Part shown: piece by piece, positions 39,391 to 50,006 of the stretch
How the letters are laid out: the number at the start of each line of letters is the position of its first letter
Position numbering within the stretch: the first letter of the stretch is position 1
NCBI GenBank assembly: GCA_003116975.1
Contig: BGKB01000136.1
Location: 1-64,000, forward strand
Source: Aurantiochytrium sp. KH105
Taxonomy: Eukaryota; Sar; Bigyra; Thraustochytrida; Thraustochytriidae
Length of the DNA: 64,000 nt
Reading direction: 5' to 3'
Program-made: the position numbers and the translations under genes
Notes under the pieces: generated by a model
What the model saw: only the letters and a program-made list of their open reading frames with translations
Told to the model about the DNA's origin: nothing
Database searches by the model: none

Positions 39391-40248
39391 TTACTCGACA
39401 TCGAACATGCGAATAATTTTGTCGAGATGCGCATGAATAGCGTCCAGAACGTAGCGCTCAAAGATTCCAAAGTTCTTCTGTTCGCGCGCCGCTTGTAGGC
39501 TCAAGATATACCAGGTTCGACTTTTCAGCTGCGTGTTGTTGCCTCGTTCCATACGCTCTGCGGTGTAGAGATTTGGATTTCTGCTGGGCTCGACAAGTGC
39601 GATAGGAATTGGAAAATCGACCCTGAAAAACCAGGAAAACAGAATCCGGGCAGTGCGTCCGTTTCCATTTGCAAACGGGTGAATTGTAAGGAAACGAATA
39701 AAGAAATCGGCCGCATTCGCAATCTTTTCCTGCAAGGGCAATTTCCCAACAACTTCCTTATTTGCATACCCCAAAAGATCGCTCATTTGAACATTGATGT
39801 GTTGCGGAAGTGTATACACGTATGGGACCTTCGTAGTTTTCCCCTTGTCATCAAGCACAAGGGCAGAGGCGGGCATGATGCGTCGACTTGACCTCTCACC
39901 GGGTTCTGAGCCCAACACCACTGCGTTGATGGACGCAACGAAGTCCCAGTCCAACTTGTCTCTCTTTTCAAACATGAACTTGGAGGCACGGCGAACAGCT
40001 TTTTGTTTGCTCTCGGTGGGGAAGGAGGATTCCATGGCGAGTGTATCCTCGGCAAACCCGTCCAATAGAAACTCTTGTATGTTCTTCTCTTCCAGCACAC
40101 TTCTGTTGATCCTCGACCTGAGCGCCTCGACCTTCGCGACCGTGTCCTCCCATTCCTGCTCAGCACTCTCCTGACACTCGGGCACGCCAGCATCCATGTA
40201 GTAAACGCGCGGCCCGCGCTTCATCGGGGCGCTTGACTCGTCGCCCAT
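39391..40248 (-). CDS. Fic-domain protein (predicted AMP-/NMP-transferase), 285 aa
   Basis: Fic enzymes transfer a nucleotide monophosphate, usually AMP, to protein hydroxyls and may also remove it. The start is the ATG at 40248 (MGDESSAPMKRG); the frame is open upstream but with no ATG. The Fic motif is HPFANGNGRTAR (190-201). The catalytic His and the GNGRxxR anion hole are intact, but the usual Asp/Glu (HxFx[D/E]GNGR) is Asn194. An N-terminal segment, TLAMES (69-74), aligns with the inhibitory [S/T]xxxE[G/N] helix (compare TVAIEG in human FICD), keeping Glu73 but with Ser for Gly. That would make it a class II, self-inhibited Fic protein. YVYTLPQH... (143-150) is the expected flap region. 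There are no TPR repeats or TM segment, unlike animal FICD. It is surrounded by transposon debris but the ORF is intact. Confidence 0.9.
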   Translation of the reverse strand: MGDESSAPMKRGPRVYYMDAGVPECQESAEQEWEDTVAKVEALRSRINRSVLEEKNIQEFLLDGFAEDTLAMESSFPTESKQKAVRRASKFMFEKRDKLDWDFVASINAVVLGSEPGERSSRRIMPASALVLDDKGKTTKVPYVYTLPQHINVQMSDLLGYANKEVVGKLPLQEKIANAADFFIRFLTIHPFANGNGRTARILFSWFFRVDFPIPIALVEPSRNPNLYTAERMERGNNTQLKSRTWYILSLQAAREQKNFGIFERYVLDAIHAHLDKIIRMFDVE

Positions 40249-40952
40249 CGCTGCCTTGCCACTGCAGTGAGCACCAAGCAGCACAATAAGTGTTTGAGCG
40301 AACCTCTCGCTCTCTCCCTCGGGCGCCTGCTCTCTCCCCCGGCACTCGCTCTCTCCCTCGGGCACTCTTGTCACAACAAAATAAGAAACGAGAAAATAGA
40401 TCAAGTTTCGCCGCCACAGGAAAAACGGAAAACGGATTCCGGGGAGGAGAACGACAAATTCGAAACAGAGAACCAGCAGCGGAGCGGTCGGAGATCGAAG
40501 GCGATGGCAGCACTGGTGGCCAACTTCGTGCGAAGATGGTGCCGCACAGGTGATCGGTTTCGCAGGCACCGAAAAAGTCGTCAAAGCGCTGATCGGTGAG
40601 CAAAGGGCGCCGGAGAGTGTGATCAGCAGCCCGCGCCAACTTACCGCCAGCTGCAGTTCCTCCAGTGCGAGCTTTATCCTTCCTTGAGCACGTTTATCTA
40701 AGTCTCGAGCAATATGCGGACAAGGAGGTTCAACCTGCCAGTGATCCACATGAACAAGCTCCCACGGAGCGACTCATTACAGCTGCAAGCGGACTGACGC
40801 AATCGGGGTCTCAGAATGACTCCCCAGTGCCGGGCCCTGACATGGCGCAACCTAGAGCCAAGTGTCCGATCTTCCTGTTGATTTGCCCATGCGTCTCGTT
40901 TTCCCATCCTTCAAGCCAGGTATGCAAGTCTCTGTCAGAATTTTGATCAAGA
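40249..40952. other. Region upstream of the Fic gene
   Basis: It contains CTCTCxxTCGGGC-type short repeats (~40305-40365). Open frames here lack ATG starts or domains. No other gene is recognised. Confidence 0.4.
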
Positions 40953-41973
40953 GTGGAATCAGAAATTGACTGCTCCTCTCCAAAAACGAATTGGAGTTCA
41001 GCCGTCGATGATCTTGTAAGCTTGATACTGAAATCGCCTCGCTTGCAGCCGCTGATGGGGTCGACGATTGCCAAAACATTTGAAGAGGATCTGGGCTTGG
41101 CCGTAAAGCTTCAGCACGGATTATTCTGCTGGTTGTTTTGTTCTTTCCCGAAGGTCAGGTCATCGAAGCAATACATGAATCATCGTTTGACCAGCAGTTT
41201 TTGACCTGTGAAGAGGAAGTCAAAGATTTCGCTTCATCACTGGTGGGATTTCTCTACACCTTTCGACACAGCTTTCACGACGCGGTGCGGAAAGCTGAGG
41301 ATCAACGGTCGTCTTGTAAGTTCATCTTGGACTGCGCGTCTTCCCTCATGAGGAACGACCAGTTGAGAGGAATCCTCGGAGTCTTCGTCCTGTCTCACTT
41401 TCAAACGCCGAACACCAAGTTGGGTTGTCCTTCGCGCATTCTCTTCTACTTGCATCAGACCCAGTCTGCATTACCCACAGAACCTGAGAGTACGGCGTTC
41501 AGGTTTTGTTTTCTTGCAATCTACGCAACATATTCGGCCAGGCTTCCGCAGTTCGTCTCCGATTGTGGAGGCCTAGGTAGGATCGAGCAAGCAGTGGTCT
41601 TGTCTCTCACTCGCGTTGCTGACGTGGGGAAGCTGTCGGGAAATCAATTTCTTGAGACCACCAAACAATTCTGTAGTCGCGCCGAGCTCGATCAGCTCGG
41701 GTCCTTGTGAAAGACTTAATTGGAAGCCCAGCGAGGATGTTGTATCATGGTGATCCAGATTGGCTTCTCACTGTCTGTTCTGGCATCGAAGCTCATGGCC
41801 TCCGCCTCTGCTTCGCTGAAGGCAATCGTTGTGGAATTGTGCTGCCTTCTCTCACCGAGGCGATGGCGGTCGCAGCATGCTTTGAGGCCCCTGCAGCCGA
41901 AATTCAGAAGTGTGAGTACCTCGGCTTCTGGCGAAGTGGTACGCCATCAGCACGTCGTCGGTTTGCCGCATGA
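40953..41973 (+). pseudogene. Unrecognised broken ORF set
   Basis: Three successive plus-strand frames, 40953-41204, 41138-41710 and 41707-41973, read as one protein if two frameshifts (or undetected introns) are allowed. The middle frame is the most protein-like (helical; FILDCASSLMRNDQLRGILG; FCFLAIYATYSARLPQFVSD). The first two frames lack ATG starts. I do not recognise the family. The location in a transposon-rich stretch suggests a mobile-element or decayed gene origin, but a spliced gene is not excluded. Confidence 0.35.
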
Positions 41974-43024
41974 GTTCTTCACCTCGTAATCATGCACCAC
42001 GACAGTGACTCACCCGAGCCTGCGATTGTGCTGCAAATTGGTCTCTACCTGAAGGCCACGCGACCTCTCCTTCCCGGCAGGCGGGATTCGAGTCAAGATG
42101 GTCGCGTTCTTCGGAGAAGGCGAATTGAGATGTCAAAGAAGAAAGACTCATGCCCTTCTTGCGGGGAACAGCCGTGCTTCCTCTGTTGCGGACGCCCCTT
42201 TGGGTAAAATTCCGGCCTACCCCATTGTTATGATAGCAGAATGTTACATTGCACGAAAGAAGACATGTGCGCAGAAGCATCGTGCTGCTCAGCAAGGGTA
42301 TGGCGACTACCAAGTGACCGGCGCAGTGACGACGATGATTCTCATGTCTCTGATAATGACGATGCGTCTCTCGCCAGCGGCGATGGTGAGCCTGATCAAC
42401 TCGAGGCAAAAGGCTCACTTCAGGGGAAACGACAATACCGAGCACCCGTTTCGATAATCGGCCTATTTCTTCGATACCTGGCGGTTCGACGGAGAAATAT
42501 TACTCGCTTTGGGTGTCTCAGCGGCACAATGCTTACGTCCTATACGCCAGAGAAAAACGATTCAGAATGCGATCCGGCCTCCCGATTTGTGTCGTGCTTG
42601 CAATCAGAATGTGGTATCCCGGGCCACCAGTCACAGGCTTAAGGCCAAAAAAGGACATCGACTGTCAACCAAAGTGAAATGACAACGGATGATCGCAATG
42701 TGCTTCCTGAGTAGTCTCAAAGATCGAATTTCCTAGCTTTCATTATCGAAGAATGGTATTGTTCATGTTTCCATGACCTTAAGCGCAGATTAAGTGATAG
42801 GCGTCACCTGGCCAGGGCAATACTTCGATTAAAGCTCCACACTTACTTCCAGTAACGCATGAGCGGGTCCAAGAGCAACTAGATCAATCTCAAACTGACT
42901 TATTGCAAAGAGTTACAATCCGCATCGTACCATGAGCCATATTGAATGGCTCGTCAAGCTCCTCTTGAATGCTCCTTTCGCATAGTGATTGTTGCAATTC
43001 TGAGGCCGGTGGCCAGTCCTTGGC
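41974..43024. other. AT-richer region with no recognised gene
   Basis: One plus-strand ATG frame (42241-42642) encodes an Asp/Ser-rich segment followed by a basic region, with no known motif. The remainder (42650-43020) has frequent stops in all frames. Confidence 0.35.
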
Positions 43025-44896
43025 TTAAACGCTGCTGAAGCAATCATAGATTTCCTGAAGTCTTGCTTGTTCGACTACGCTTCTGCGCGAGCCGGACTGC
43101 AGCCCCTTTGCGAACGTACCCGGAGAAACAAGCCCTGTGAAGTCTTGCTCGAATACACCCCACATTCGTATCGCTCGAGCATTCTTCATCATAACCTCAT
43201 AGTGGACGCGACTACTGTAGGTAGCAGCCATGAATCGCTGCTTCGTAAGATGCAAATGAACTGTCGCGTTGATTGCCTCATTCACGCCGGTGTTACATTC
43301 GGCGATTACAAACATGAATAAGACATGCTCGGGTATGTTAGCTCCCTCGCGCTTCCGAATCCGTAAAATAGCCATTGCACAGCTTTCTCTCGTAGCTTCA
43401 AAGAGTATGCAGCGTCGCGGAGTAGGTCATCTTCCAAAGCATGCCACTACTCATAAATCGACGCGTAGGAACCATCATTGTATGTAGCAGCGTCGCGGAG
43501 GGCGTTTACGACATGTGTAACGAGACTGCGAGGATTCATAATGTCATCCTTAGCGACTCCAGATTTGACAAGGTAGTCAATCAGAAGATCACGAAGTTTC
43601 TTGCCCTTGTGCCAGAGGTCGTGCCCATGATGAATCACATCGTCCAACGTTGTTAATATTTTGACTTCGTCACCGACCGCGAGCCTCATGAACGGCCTGA
43701 AAGGCTCGAACGTTTGTTCTATCTTATTGAATCGTCCAATCACGTGGTCTATTTTGAGGGAGACGCTTGTCCGTGAATTCTGTGCCGGTTCATCAATGAA
43801 GCAAAGGTCAACCTGTGGTGGGTCGACACCTGTCTTGTCTATCTTCACATCTGCTACAGTGGCATTGATTGAATTTTTCATATTGAGTTCATGGACTGCT
43901 GCTTCCAATACTAATAAGGTCACCTCATCGTTCTGATCGTTACAGAACGCACGGATCAGAGGAAACGTCTCGCCGCGATTGCAATCTTCGATCATAGCAT
44001 CCTTCGCACGGTCGATCACGACTTTACAAGCCACGGCCTCCATTTAATTGAGCTTCGGCTATCTAACTTAGACTTGCTAACGACCTCAGCGTCCAAGATC
44101 AATCGTGACCTGTTGCCGACGAACAGAGAGAAGGCGTATGCGGCGTTTCGTCGCTGGCTAAAGCTGGTGTCGAGGCCTGAGGTCTTATCCCCGACCACTG
44201 CACTTATCCACTGCACTATAGTGAATTGCTTCCGCAGCATACCTTCAGTACTCGAATCGAAGAACCGTATCGAGATATGCCGGTACGAAAGTTTGCTTAG
44301 CACCCTCATGTTGAGTCGATGACCACCCCATAAATTACAGTACTGGGAGTATCGTAGGTGACAACGGTGCGCCGCAATGGCTGCAGCAATATCAACGCGA
44401 GACCATATTCGGCGAAATTTGGTTGAAGGATCTTATGTTGCCTGGGGGCTGTCAAGATCGCATTCGTCGGAATCCTCCATAGACTCCAACTCACTCGCGC
44501 ACGGTGCTGCGCCAGTTGTGCACTCAAGGTTACCGATCGATTCGATGGACGGACTATCGCTTCGCGAGAGCCGTGCAAGCGAACCTTCCGTGCACTGCGA
44601 GGCGCGTCTGAGCGGAGGTTGTACCTGTGGCTTTTGTAATCATTAAGACATTTGAAGGCAAAAGTGGCCGTCAAAGTCCTTGTTGCATAGCTCACCTTTA
44701 CCTTGCCCGAGCACATTTTGCACGGCATAAATTTTTCGAGTTCTTCTGCAAAGTGTGAGAGCTCTACGTGAGCAAAATCAGCGACTTCATCCTCAGATTC
44801 ATGTCTTAGAAGAGTGAGCGGTCGATCTATCGTCCAGGCGTTCCCGTGGTCAGCCGAAGGGTCCATACACGGGGTCCTTCTTTTTCCAATCTGCAC
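43025..44896 (-). pseudogene. Degenerate DDE transposase, Kolobok/THAP9-like or Mutator-like
   Basis: Read right to left, four frames line up as parts of one transposase. 44896-44306 has a Cys-pair motif (FMPCKMCSGKVKV...FAFKCLN). 44309-44016 has DTSFSQRRNAAYAFSLF and LILDAEVVSKSK, resembling the first catalytic-Asp strand region. 44043-43447 has AMEAVACKVVIDRAKDA and LDDVIHHGHDLWHKGKKLRD, resembling the D-x-WH-x-x-K segment of Kolobok/THAP9-like enzymes. 43375-43025 has TGVNEAINATVHLHLTKQRF and YSSRVHYEVMMKNAR, resembling the conserved E-containing C-terminal block. Frameshifts separate the parts, so the copy is dead. The superfamily assignment is by motif memory and tentative. Confidence 0.5.
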
Positions 44897-46515
44897 GTGT
44901 TCGAATCTTGTTTTCTTAGCAGCACGTGAAGGACGAAGACGGATGATGTGTTACCGATTCTTCCGATGAAGCAAGGGCGGTGTGATAACATTGCGACGCG
45001 AGAGCTTGTTCACGCGAAAGTTTATCTGTCGTCGCAGTCGGGATCTTCTTTCTACGTTGGGCGCAATATTTGGAGTTTCATTCTCACTTTCGTGGCAAAG
45101 GTGATAAAAGTGAAGCCTCCCTTGGAAAGGGGATACCGGGGAAGCAAGCTTGTTCGTGTGTGCTGGCGCACGATGCATCAGCCGACAAGGGTGTTCCATC
45201 AGTTTGAAGTCCTGTATGTTTTGACTTGTTGAACAGCGTCGACGTGTTGGACGGCGTGCTAAACGTCACGCTCGTCGCGGTCGAACTAAGCGTGCTCGAA
45301 CTGAGTCTGCTCTGGGGTGTTGCTGAGATCGATCGCACCATGTTCCACGGGCTGCACGTTGTGCCCTCCGGAGACGTCGCGATTGGCGGAGGCCTCTGTC
45401 TGTTACGCTACTCTTTCAATCTATGCGCAACAGGGGACCGAGTATAAATATCCATTGGATTCAGATCGTTTTCCTTGAAGACCTTTAGGGCAAACTCGAT
45501 AAAGTGCTTGACTTTGAGGCGCCCAGAAAGGGGTGCTTCAGGATCATGGGGCGCCTCATAGGCTTCATCAATCAAGTCATACGTGGTGGGGTGACTGTGA
45601 TAAGCCTGTATTGTTTTTTGCAGAATCCGTCATCGAATTTTAAAGTTTAAGGAATGTACGATTCTGCAGGCCTACCTAGGGCCTAAAATTTTTACAGATT
45701 TGAGGTCACACCACCTTTAAACGAGAGAGAGAGACAGAGAGAGAGAGTCAAGACGCAAGCGACAGCGAATGCCAAACGCTTTTTGCTGAAACTGGCATGC
45801 GCACGGAACTAACATTCACCCAATTGCTTATCTCTCTCTCAAATGAATAAAATGAATGCATGACTGTGAGTGCATTGTCGCCATTGTCGCCATCCATGTC
45901 ACTCGGCTGGAACTCTAGATCCGACCCACCGACCAAGCTTATCACCATTGCTCTCTCTCTCCCTCCATGTCCACGGGGAGGACGGGTCCTTGGTGGTCTT
46001 CTTGCTCCTGCGCGCGTGCGGCCTATTCAGCGATATGTGATGGGACGATCGCACGGACCATTTTTGTGTTTCCGCCCATTTCCCACGTCTACGAGCCATT
46101 TGCTCTCGCCATTGTTTCGCTGGCACCCGCGCGCAGGTTCAGGCTCGCGCGTGCCACTCTGCCGAGCGCCCGGCCTTCGCCGGCGCGGCGCCGGCAGTCC
46201 TCGAACCCGGCCTGCTGCTGCAGCTGCTGCGACGAGCGGGAAGAGCAAGAGCAAGAGCAAGAGCAAGAGCAAGAAGAGCAAGAGCGAAAACAGCGAAGAC
46301 AGCGAAAACAGCGAAGGCCAGGCGGAACCGTTGCAGATCGCGGGCGGAACCATTTGGATCTTTTCCTTCTTGTTGTCGTTGCGAAGGCGAGTCGCCGCCA
46401 GACCGAGAAGACGCCGCCGCGTGCGAGCGTCGAGCGGGCGCGAGGCAAGATCGAGCTTCTCCAGAACCTGCGCGGGCGAGGGCGGAAGAGCGTGTCCAGA
46501 AGAGCCTCGGCGAAG
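44897..46515. other. Spacer between transposon region and aminopeptidase gene
   Basis: It contains a GA-rich tract (45724-45749) and a GAGCAA hexamer array (46242-46275). The last several hundred bases are GC-rich and probably form the 5' UTR/promoter of the aminopeptidase. No gene is recognised; small frames near 44948 and 45226 have no domains. Confidence 0.45.
46242..46275 (+). repeat. (GAGCAA)n hexanucleotide array
   Basis: Five to six GAGCAA-type units about 240 bp upstream of the aminopeptidase start. Confidence 0.9.
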
Positions 46516-49460
46516 ATGGGCGCGGAGCAGTCGGCGCTGGCCAAGAAGGCCGCCAAGAAGAACCGGTACGTGCAGATCGATTGACTCCTTTCCAGACCCG
46601 GCGCCGCGAGACTCCGCTCGAGCTCGCCCTCGCGAGGCCGCCCTCGCGAGGCGCGTCTCGCATCCCGAGAGGCAGAATACCTGCTCGCTGAAAGCGGGGG
46701 TGACAACGTGCGAACGAGGGGCAGAAAATAGAAGCGAAGAAAAAGGAGACTAACGTAGCGAGTGTTGGACTTGATCATGGAAAACGACGTAGTGTGGTCC
46801 TGCCCACGGACGTGGAGGTCTTCGAGTATGACCTGACGATCTCGACGAACCTTTCGGGCAACTTTCGATTCGAAGGCAATGTCCGCCTCGACGTGGAGGT
46901 GACGAAAGCGAATGTGAAAGAGGTGACCCTCCACTCCAAGGAACTTCAGATCCTGGAAGCCTCCTTCAAGACGAAGGGCAGCGAAAAGGACCTGCGCGTG
47001 ACAGGTCTCAACTACAACATCAAGAGCAGCACGGTGACGCTCGTCTTCGACGAGGCCCTCCCCGAGGGCGAAGGTTTCATCTCGATCGAGTTCATGGGCT
47101 TGCACAACGACCAGATGGCCGGCTTCTATCGCAGCGGGTACACGGACCGCGAAGGCAAGAGCGCCGTGATGGTGTCGACGCAGTTCGAGCCGCTCGACGC
47201 GCGACGCTGTTTTCCTTGCTTTGATGAGCCCGCGCGCAAGGCCGTCTTTCGTGCCTCGCTCATTGTCGACGACGGTCTCACCGCACTGAGCAATATGCCC
47301 GTCGAGTCCGATACCCTCTTAGATGATGGTAAGCGTCGCAAGTTTGTCTTTGCAAAGACTCCGCGCATGAGCACCTACCTTTTGGCTTTTTGCGTCGGCG
47401 ACTTTGACTTTGTGGAAGCGACCTCTGGCAACGGAGTCCCTATCCGCGCCTACACGCCGCCAGGCAAGCAGGAAATGGGTCACTTTGCCCTTGACGTGGC
47501 TGTCAAGGCCCTTGATCTTTACGATGACACCTTCAAGGAAGCGTACCCGCTGCCCAAGCTCGATATGATTGCCATTCCCGAGTTTGCCATGGGCGCCATG
47601 GAAAACTGGGGCCTCGTTACCTACCGCGAGGTGGATATTCTCGTTGACTCAGAGCACGCCTCGAGCCAGCAAAAGCAGCGTGTCGCCACCGTCGTCTGCC
47701 ACGAGCTGGCTCATCAGTGGTTCGGCAACCTGGTCACTATGGCCTGGTGGGACGGTATTTGGCTGAACGAGGCCTTTGCCTCGTACACGCAGGCCTTTGC
47801 CATGGCCACCATGTACCCGGAGTGGAGCGTATGGGAGCAGTACATTTTTTCCGAGATGCAGGGAGGTCTGCGTCTTGATGCCCTGTTGTCCTCGCACCCG
47901 ATCCAGGTTCCCGTCGCTGACGCTGACGAATGCATGCAGAATTTCGACGCGATCAGCTACCTCAAGGGCTCCACGGTCGTGCGCATGGCGAGCGCCTTCC
48001 TTGGCAAGGACGCTTTCGAGAAGGGCCTTCAGGCGTACATGGCGCGGCACAAGTACACGAACACGGAGACCTCTGATCTGTGGAACGCCTGGGAAGAGGC
48101 CTCGGGCAAGCCTGTCGCCGCGATCATGTCGTCTTGGACGGAGCAGATGGGTTTTCCTGTCGTGACGGTCCGCGCCATGACCTGGAGCCCTGACGAGTCC
48201 ACCTGCACTCTTGACCTTGAGCAGTGCTGGTTCATTTCGGATGGTTCGCACCACAAGGACATGAAGACGAAGCTGTGGCAGATCCCGATCTTTGTCCGTG
48301 TGGGCGAAGGCGAGGTCATCGACCTTGGCATCATGTCGAAGCGTACACAAAAGTTCGAAGTCAACATCCCGCATTCGAAGCGGACCTGGATCAAGGTCAA
48401 CGGCGATCAAAAGGTGCCCATGCGCGTCAACTACGGCCCTGTGGCGGAGGATTCCACGCCGGCCTTTGAGGAGGCGATTCGGTCCTTGGAAATGCCCGCT
48501 ACAGACCGTGCTGGCCTGCTTCTTGACACCTACGCGCTCATCAAAGCGGGCACCGTGGACCCGGGCGAGCTCATCAAGCTTTTGGGCGCCTTTGAGAACG
48601 AGACGTCGAGCCCGGTCTTCTCGGCCATCGAAGACATTCTGACGGGTCTGCACAAACTCTTGCAGTTCTCCTCCGAGCTTGACAGCCACTTGGTTGCCCT
48701 TGCGAAGCGCATCATCGCCAAGCCTGCTGCGGATATCGGCTGGGACGCCAAGCCGAGCGACGGACACCTTACGCGCCTGCTGCGCGCCTCGATCATCCGT
48801 CTTCAGGCGCTGTTCATGAGCGACGATCCCGAGATCCAAGAGCAGGCTATCGATCGCTTTGAGCGCTATGCCTCGGATCCAGAGCAGAACAAGGACGCTT
48901 TGCCTTCGGACATCAAGACTGCCGTCATCAAGATTGTGCTCAAGTCGACGTCGGACCCTGGCTACTTTAACAAGTGCTTGGAGCTCATTGACCTGGCGGA
49001 CACGGATCAGGCTAAGAAGGAGATCATGTTTGCTCTTGGCCACGCCAAGTCGATGGACCTTAAACGGCGGACGCTTGACTGGTGCACGTCGGGTGCTGTC
49101 AAAAAGCAGGACTTTTTCTACGCGATCGGCTCCGTGTCTTCGAGCTCGCGCCAGGGCCTCGAGTTGACGTGGGAATACTTGCAGGAGAACTTTGACCGCA
49201 TTCACGAGATGATCCGCACGGCATCCTCTTCGCTTCTTGCGGCGGCGGTAACGAGTTCTTGCGGAGGTTTCGCCAGCAATGCGCGCGCGGAAGAAATTGA
49301 GACCTTTTTTGATGAAAAGTCTGACCGCGACCTCGTCCCCAAGATTTCGCGCACCATCGAGCAGATCATCGAGAACACGCGTGCGAACGCACAGTTTCTT
49401 GAGCACATCGAGTCCTCGAAGGACTTTGAAGAGAGCATCAAGGCCGCTGGTGAGGCATGA
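46516..49460 (+). CDS. M1 zinc aminopeptidase, puromycin-sensitive aminopeptidase type, 905 aa (two exons)
   Basis: It removes N-terminal residues from peptides, typically downstream of the proteasome in the cytosol. Exon 1 is 46516-46565, encoding MGAEQSALAKKAAKKN plus two bases; the intron 46566-46792 runs GTACGT...GTAG; exon 2 is 46793-49460. The junction gives NRVVLPTDVEVFEYDL in frame, whereas the long frame alone has only a GTG start. Motifs (spliced numbering): FEPLDARRCFPCFDEP; GAMEN (284-288); zinc site HELAH (320-324) with Glu343 in NEAFAS; and WWDGIWLNE. The C-terminal ERAP1_C-like helical domain is complete. The length matches the family. The N-terminus MGAEQS fits the myristoylation consensus MGxxxS followed by lysines, so membrane association is possible. 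It converges on the Sua5 gene. Confidence 0.95.
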
Positions 49461-50006
49461 CAAGCCAGCCTTGAAAAGCCGCATCACATACATGGTAGTA
49501 GAGGAGGTTTCGACTTGAACGCCGTGATCGCTTGCACCTTTTATTCACAGTTTCAATTTCTCTTTTCTTTTCTCTTTTTTATACTTTTGATGAAGAATTC
49601 TTGTCATCGTTTTCGTAGTTTATGTATCAAGCCAGCAGAGGAACGTGGGCTCCCACATTCCTTTCCTTTGTGGCGCTCGGCATGCTGCTGTTATCTTTAT
49701 AGTAATGTACGGGCTATTTCTTTCCAGAAAGCTGATCATGGAAAGAAGCGAGAAATGTCGGTCCCAGAAAGTAGGAGACCGAAGAAAACGACGACCTGAA
49801 CCGTTTCGCGTCTTACTTTCATGGACGCGGAAAGAAACGAGATCCTGACCCTGGGTGATGTGTGGTCTGTGGTCTGTGGTCTAGCCATGCGAGGAAATGT
49901 CGATTATCTACCAGATGGACTCTGCCTGTGATGTGAAGATGCACGACTCATCGCGCAGTCAACGCCAGGTTAAAAACCTAGAATTGAGCTCTAGGTGCAA
50001 ACGCTC
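49461..50006. other. Convergent 3' region between aminopeptidase and Sua5 genes
   Basis: T-rich sequence follows the aminopeptidase stop. GTGGTCTGTG repeats occur near 49860-49885. No gene is seen. Confidence 0.5.

Noticed and set aside
44893-44906. tRNA B-box-like sequence GTGTTCGAATCTTG
   Set aside because: Only a partial match; no A-box, acceptor stem or anticodon arm could be drawn around it.
47649-49493. 614-codon minus-strand open frame
   Set aside because: Antisense to the M1 aminopeptidase, whose motifs are unambiguous; no domain in the antisense product.
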